Origin: G963663775 sp963664255
GTDB taxonomy: Bacteria; Bacillota; Clostridia; Oscillospirales; Butyricicoccaceae
Direction: 5' to 3'
DNA: 64,000 nucleotides
Assembly (NCBI GenBank): GCA_963664255.1
Contig: OY760938.1
Span: 930,001 to 994,000, forward strand
Of the stretch, positions 60,359 to 64,000 are shown piece by piece. The stretch's first letter is position 1; each line of letters begins with the position of its first letter. The translations under genes and the position numbers were made by a program. The notes beneath the pieces were generated by a model. That model saw only the letters and a list, made by a program, of their open reading frames with translations, was not told the origin of the DNA and made no database searches.

Positions 60359-61701
60359 ACAACATTTCTCTGCCTTGTGCAGTCGCCGAGATTTTGGACA
60401 GGCTGGAGGGTGCCGGTTTTGCGACCTACGTTGTCGGCGGCTGTGTGCGCGACCAACTGCGCGGGCAACCCCCACACGATTGGGATGTTTGCACAGCGGC
60501 AACCCCCGCCCAAATGCACGCGGTGCTTTCGGATATGCGTCTGATAGACACCGGTTTACAGCATGGCACTGTCACCGCGATTTCCGATGGTATGCCGATT
60601 GAAATCACCACCTTTCGCACCGAAAGCGGCTATTCAGACGGCAGACGCCCCGACAAGGTGCAGTTCATTGACGACGTCACGCAGGATTTGGCACGGCGCG
60701 ATTTCACCATCGGCGCCATGGCATACAGTCCCACCCGCGGGCTCTGTGACCCCTTTGGCGGACAGCAGGATTTGGCGCAAAACACCCTGCGCTGTGTGGG
60801 GGATGCCGATGCTCGCTTCACCGAGGACGCCCTGCGGATTTTGCGCGCCCTGCGCTTTGCTGCCACAGACGGCTTCCAAATCACACCCGAAACCGCATCC
60901 TCACTGCATCGCCAAGCCCCGCACCTGTCACAAATCGCACCGGAACGACTGCGCGAAGAACTGCTGCGGTTGCTGTGCGGACGTTTTGCAGGGCAGGTAT
61001 TGCGCACCTTCCGCGCGATACTGACGCCGATTTGTCCCGAACTTGCCGCCATGTTTGATTTTCAACAGCACAACGCCCACCATCTGTTCGACGTATGGGA
61101 GCACACCGTGCGCATGGTGGAGCAGATTCCTGCCCTGCCTGTGCTGCGTATGGCAGCACTCCTGCATGACAGCGGTAAGCCTGCATCTTTCACCATGGGC
61201 ACCAATGGCGTCGGGCATTTTTACGGACACGCCAAGGAAAGTGTCGTGTTGGCGGAGCTGCTGCTGACACGCCTGCGGTTTCCGAATCAACTACAGGCGG
61301 ATATTCTCTTTTTGGTCGAACAGCATGACCGTCCACTGGGAGATAACCCGCGTCTCATCCGCCGCCGTCTGTCCCGCATTGGCGAACACCGCTTTCGGCA
61401 GTTGCTTGCCGTCAAAAAAGCCGACTGTGTCGGACAAGGCACACACCGAGAAAATATCACGGGTCTGTTGGAAACCGAAACCCTGTTGGAGCAGGTTTTG
61501 GAATACGAAAACTGTACGCAGCCGGTGCAGCTAGCCGTGAACGGCAACCATATGCTCACACTCGGTTTGCAGGGCGCAGACATTGGCAAAATGCTGCGGC
61601 TTTTGTTTGCGCACGTGCTTGAAAAACCCGAAGACAACGACCCGCAGATTTTGCTGAACTTTGCACAACACGCCCTGGAAAGGAGCACCAAATACCCATG
61701 A
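60355..61701 (+). CDS. cca: CCA tRNA nucleotidyltransferase
   Basis: 448 residues, class II. YVVGGCVRDQLRGQPPHDWDV at 25-45 holds the Gly-Gly and metal-binding Asp42 and Asp44. RRDFTIGAMAY and EDALRILRALRFA follow, and an HD domain (HHLFDVWEHTV, AALLHDSGKP) with phosphohydrolase residues. It adds or repairs the 3' CCA of tRNA. Overlaps the UPF0291 stop by four bases. Confidence 0.93.
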   Translation: MNNISLPCAVAEILDRLEGAGFATYVVGGCVRDQLRGQPPHDWDVCTAATPAQMHAVLSDMRLIDTGLQHGTVTAISDGMPIEITTFRTESGYSDGRRPDKVQFIDDVTQDLARRDFTIGAMAYSPTRGLCDPFGGQQDLAQNTLRCVGDADARFTEDALRILRALRFAATDGFQITPETASSLHRQAPHLSQIAPERLREELLRLLCGRFAGQVLRTFRAILTPICPELAAMFDFQQHNAHHLFDVWEHTVRMVEQIPALPVLRMAALLHDSGKPASFTMGTNGVGHFYGHAKESVVLAELLLTRLRFPNQLQADILFLVEQHDRPLGDNPRLIRRRLSRIGEHRFRQLLAVKKADCVGQGTHRENITGLLETETLLEQVLEYENCTQPVQLAVNGNHMLTLGLQGADIGKMLRLLFAHVLEKPEDNDPQILLNFAQHALERSTKYP

Positions 61702-62273
61702 AACAGTCTTATATAGATGCCTTTCAGAAGAATATTCACCGACGCGGTGCTGACAAGCTTCTGGAATGGATGAACACCACTGATTTTTTCACCGCCCCCG
61801 CCTCTACACGCTTTCACGCCGCCTATGAGGGCGGTCTGTTGGCGCACTCATTCAATGTCTACAATGTGCTGATTTCTAAGCACTATGACCCTTCTACAGA
61901 CGATTTGGAAAGCTTCACCATCGTTTCTTTGCTGCATGACCTGTGCAAAGCAGGCTTTTACACGCTCTCTTACCGCAATGCCAAGAACGAGCGCGGTGAA
62001 TGGGAAAAAGTGCCCTTTTATACGGTGGATGACCGTTTTCCATATGGACATGGGGAAAAATCTGTGTTTTTGATTGAGCGGTTTATGCACCTGAAAAATG
62101 AAGAAGCCGTTGCCATTCGCTGGCACATGGGCGGCTTTGATGAAGCGGTGCGCGGCGGCTCGTTTGCCCTTGCAAACGCATTTTCGATGTATCCGCTTGC
62201 GGTCAAGCTACATTTAGCGGATTTGGAAGCCAGCTATCTGTATGAAAAACGACCGCAAACAGACAACGAGTAA
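61698..62273 (+). CDS. HD-domain hydrolase
   Basis: 191 residues, ATGA-coupled to cca. FHAAYEGGLLAHSFNVYNV, SLLHDLCKAGFY (HD pair) and HGEKSVFLIERFMHL are HD phosphohydrolase marks. HMGGFDEA follows. Nucleotide or cyclic-nucleotide substrate likely but unknown. Confidence 0.8.
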   Translation: MKQSYIDAFQKNIHRRGADKLLEWMNTTDFFTAPASTRFHAAYEGGLLAHSFNVYNVLISKHYDPSTDDLESFTIVSLLHDLCKAGFYTLSYRNAKNERGEWEKVPFYTVDDRFPYGHGEKSVFLIERFMHLKNEEAVAIRWHMGGFDEAVRGGSFALANAFSMYPLAVKLHLADLEASYLYEKRPQTDNE

Positions 62274-62285
62274 GGAGAATCCACG

Positions 62286-62714
62286 ATGAAAACCCGAGAA
62301 TATCGCATCCAAACCGACCCACAGCGTATGTACAACATCACCGATGTGCTGCTGGATGCCGTCTATGAAAGCGGCGTGCAAAGTGGCATCTGCATGGTGT
62401 TTTGTCCGCACACCACTGCCGGCATCACCATTAACGAAAACGCCGACCCTGATGTGCAGCAGGATATGTTGCTGGGGCTTCGCGAGGCGTTTCCCGACCG
62501 ACGCGAATTTCAGCACATGGAGGGCAATTCCCCTGCGCATCTGAAGGCTTCCTGTGTCGGCGCGAGCGAATCGGTCATCATTGAGGACGGACGGCTGCTG
62601 CTTGGTACGTGGCAGGGTGTGTATTTTTGTGAATTTGACGGCCCGCGCAACCGCCGCTATTTTATCAAAATCATGGAAGATGCACCTGTGAATGCTCCGG
62701 AAGAAGGTGTGTAA
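62286..62714 (+). CDS. YjbQ/UPF0047 family protein
   Basis: 142 residues. CPHTTAGITINEN (His42), HMEGNSPAHLKAS (His77, His85) and LGTWQGVYFCEFDGPRNR are the YjbQ signatures. Members show weak thiamine phosphate synthase activity; true role is unclear. Twelve bases after the HD gene. Confidence 0.9.
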   Translation: MKTREYRIQTDPQRMYNITDVLLDAVYESGVQSGICMVFCPHTTAGITINENADPDVQQDMLLGLREAFPDRREFQHMEGNSPAHLKASCVGASESVIIEDGRLLLGTWQGVYFCEFDGPRNRRYFIKIMEDAPVNAPEEGV

Positions 62715-63704
62715 ATGTCTGTCGAACAGCTGTATCCAAACATTTATCGCATTGCAGTGCCGCTGCCGGGCAGTCCGCTCAAAACACTCAACTGCTACAT
62801 TCTGCGCGGCGCTGCGGGTGAGCGCAATCTCATGATTGACACAGGGTTCAATCACGATGCCTGTGAGGACGCCATCCGCAGTGGCTTGCAGGAAATCGGG
62901 GTTTCCATGGAAAATACCGATATTTTCCTCACCCATCTGCACGCTGACCACACTGGTCTTTGTGGTCGACTGCAAACCCCGCAAACCCGTGTTTTCATCC
63001 GTGCGTGTGATGGGGCACGCGTCAATGGCTTTTTGACACAAGCCTATTGGGAGAATCTGATGGCGCTGCAGCAGCCAATGGGAGTGCCCGAAACCGACCG
63101 CTTGGATTATCACAAACATCCTGCGTTTTTAAACCGTGTCGACCATGCAATGTCCTTCACTGATGCGGGTGATGGTATGCGTTTTTCCATTGGCGGCTAC
63201 CAGCTGGAAGCGGTTGACCTCGCCGGACATACCCCCGGGCAGCTGGGGCTTTGGGCGCGGGAACAGGGCATTTTGTTCTGTGGTGACCATATTCTTGCCA
63301 AAATTTCGCCCAACATTTGTTTGTGGGATTTTGAAAACGACTATCTGGAAATCTACCTGCGCAACCTGCGCAAAGTGGAAAGTATGCAGGTGAAAGCGTT
63401 GCTGAGTGCACATCGCCAACCGATTACAGATGTTTCCACGCGCATTGCAGAACTCACCACACATCATGCGCAGCGATGTGATGAAATTTGCAGCCTGCTT
63501 TCCCAGAACGGGGCGCAGAGTGTTTGGCAGCTTGCGCATGGTATGCATTGGGATTTTGGCGAAAGCATATTCGGCACATTTCCGCCCAACCAAAAATGGT
63601 TTGGACTGCTGGAGGTATTCGCTCACACCGAGCATTTGCGCCGCATTGAACGCATTCAGTGCCGCCAAACAAACCCTGTTTTTCTATATGAACACCATAA
63701 TTGA
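62715..63704 (+). CDS. MBL-fold metallohydrolase
   Basis: 329 residues, starting directly after the YjbQ stop. LTHLHADHTGL (His74, His76, Asp78, His79), VDLAGHTPGQLGLW, LFCGDHIL and SAHRQPI carry the metal ligands. The C-terminal helical part (about 240-329) is like the LACTB2/CPSF-related hydrolases. Substrate unknown. Confidence 0.85.
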   Translation: MSVEQLYPNIYRIAVPLPGSPLKTLNCYILRGAAGERNLMIDTGFNHDACEDAIRSGLQEIGVSMENTDIFLTHLHADHTGLCGRLQTPQTRVFIRACDGARVNGFLTQAYWENLMALQQPMGVPETDRLDYHKHPAFLNRVDHAMSFTDAGDGMRFSIGGYQLEAVDLAGHTPGQLGLWAREQGILFCGDHILAKISPNICLWDFENDYLEIYLRNLRKVESMQVKALLSAHRQPITDVSTRIAELTTHHAQRCDEICSLLSQNGAQSVWQLAHGMHWDFGESIFGTFPPNQKWFGLLEVFAHTEHLRRIERIQCRQTNPVFLYEHHN

Positions 63705-63884
63705 CCACAATTTTTCATGAACGAGGTGGCTTTTGGCTTTTCCTCGCCATATCAACTGTGACACTTTCTCCGTACTGCTGCATATCTTAATAGCAAGCAT
63801 ACGAACAGAACGCGGATGGTATCCTAACGCAGGCATAAGACTGCCTGCAACGATATATCCTTGCAGTGAAAGGTGGTCTTTTTT

Positions 63885-64000
63885 ATGACAATCCATGTGG
63901 TGCAGCCGGGTCAAAGTGTTTATTCGATTTCCAAGCTCTATCAAGTGCCTATGGAACGGATTATCAGCGACAATGAGCTAACGCATCCCGAAAGTTTGGC
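63885..64000 (+). CDS. LysM-domain protein, start only (YaaH/SleL-like)
   Basis: MTIHVVQPGQSVYSISKLYQV.. is a LysM repeat, a peptidoglycan-binding motif. A protein opening directly with LysM and no signal peptide is typical of the spore germination hydrolases YaaH/SleL. AAAGGTGG lies upstream. The gene leaves the window after 38 codons, so the catalytic domain is not seen. Confidence 0.65.
   Translation, partial: MTIHVVQPGQSVYSISKLYQVPMERIISDNELTHPESL

Noticed and set aside
62214..63119. 301-codon minus-strand frame
   Set aside because: Antisense to the YjbQ and MBL genes, both of which have clear family motifs.

Overview
The window joins two unlike halves. Positions 1 to about 31,400 are the right-hand part of an integrated, apparently intact short-tailed phage. 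From about 31,400 onward is the chromosome of a Gram-positive, spore-forming Clostridia bacterium. Anaerobic Firmicutes traits include a maf-mreC-mreD-PBP2-minD-mgsA cell-shape cluster, DUF4321, zapA next to a U32 peptidase, UPF0291 and a YaaH-like LysM gene. The order and moderately GC-rich composition suggest an Oscillospirales-type gut anaerobe, but species cannot be named from the sequence.

Prophage late module (minus strand, 16588 down to 1): small and large terminase, a membrane coiled-coil protein, portal, scaffold, major capsid with an added C-terminal domain, two head-completion/stabilisation proteins, tail fibre, XkdX, XhlA-like protein, holin, an Ala/Ser-rich virion protein, and a giant (>1,700 aa) polyvalent protein that runs off the left edge. 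No tape measure, tail tube or baseplate gene is present, so a podovirus-like particle is inferred. A small serine resolvase and an ArpU/DUF1492-like regulator sit upstream, next to an intergenic region with repeated TGTAAA/TTTACA words that may control late genes.

Prophage early module (minus strand, 26226 down to 18616): Cro-like repressor, many small genes, a PcfK/AcrIIA9-like and PcfJ-like pair, DUF3102, a fusion protein ending in a DUF2829/Tad2-like domain, and a HUH-type replication protein. Four short plus-strand genes with their own near-consensus promoters lie antiparallel inside this block, and three copies of a 28-bp leader repeat separate the small divergent genes. This alternating array is the most unusual layout in the window.

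Prophage lysogeny module (plus strand, 26928 to 31373): three evenly spaced palindromic operators under a divergent promoter pair, an XRE regulator with a zeta-toxin-like kinase, a membrane-anchored coiled-coil Mrr-type nuclease (possible phage-encoded defence), and a large serine integrase. The integrase abuts a host gene that has lost its 5' end, which marks attR. The Tad2-like, AcrIIA9-like, nuclease-toxin-like and Mrr-like genes together suggest a phage well stocked for conflict with host defences and rival phages. These functions are inferred from sequence family resemblance only.

Host region: pcrA helicase; an SSS symporter; aspS and hisS; mgsA; minD (no minC or minE); PBP2, mreD, mreC (no mreB); maf; DUF4321; U32 peptidase; zapA; proB-proA-CYTH; putP; a ComEC-like metallo-beta-lactamase protein with DUF3006; lysA; MTA/SAH deaminase and purine nucleoside phosphorylase; a GNAT enzyme; O-acetylhomoserine sulfhydrylase; UPF0291; cca; an HD hydrolase; YjbQ; an MBL hydrolase; and the start of a LysM protein. 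No rRNA, tRNA or CRISPR array was seen.
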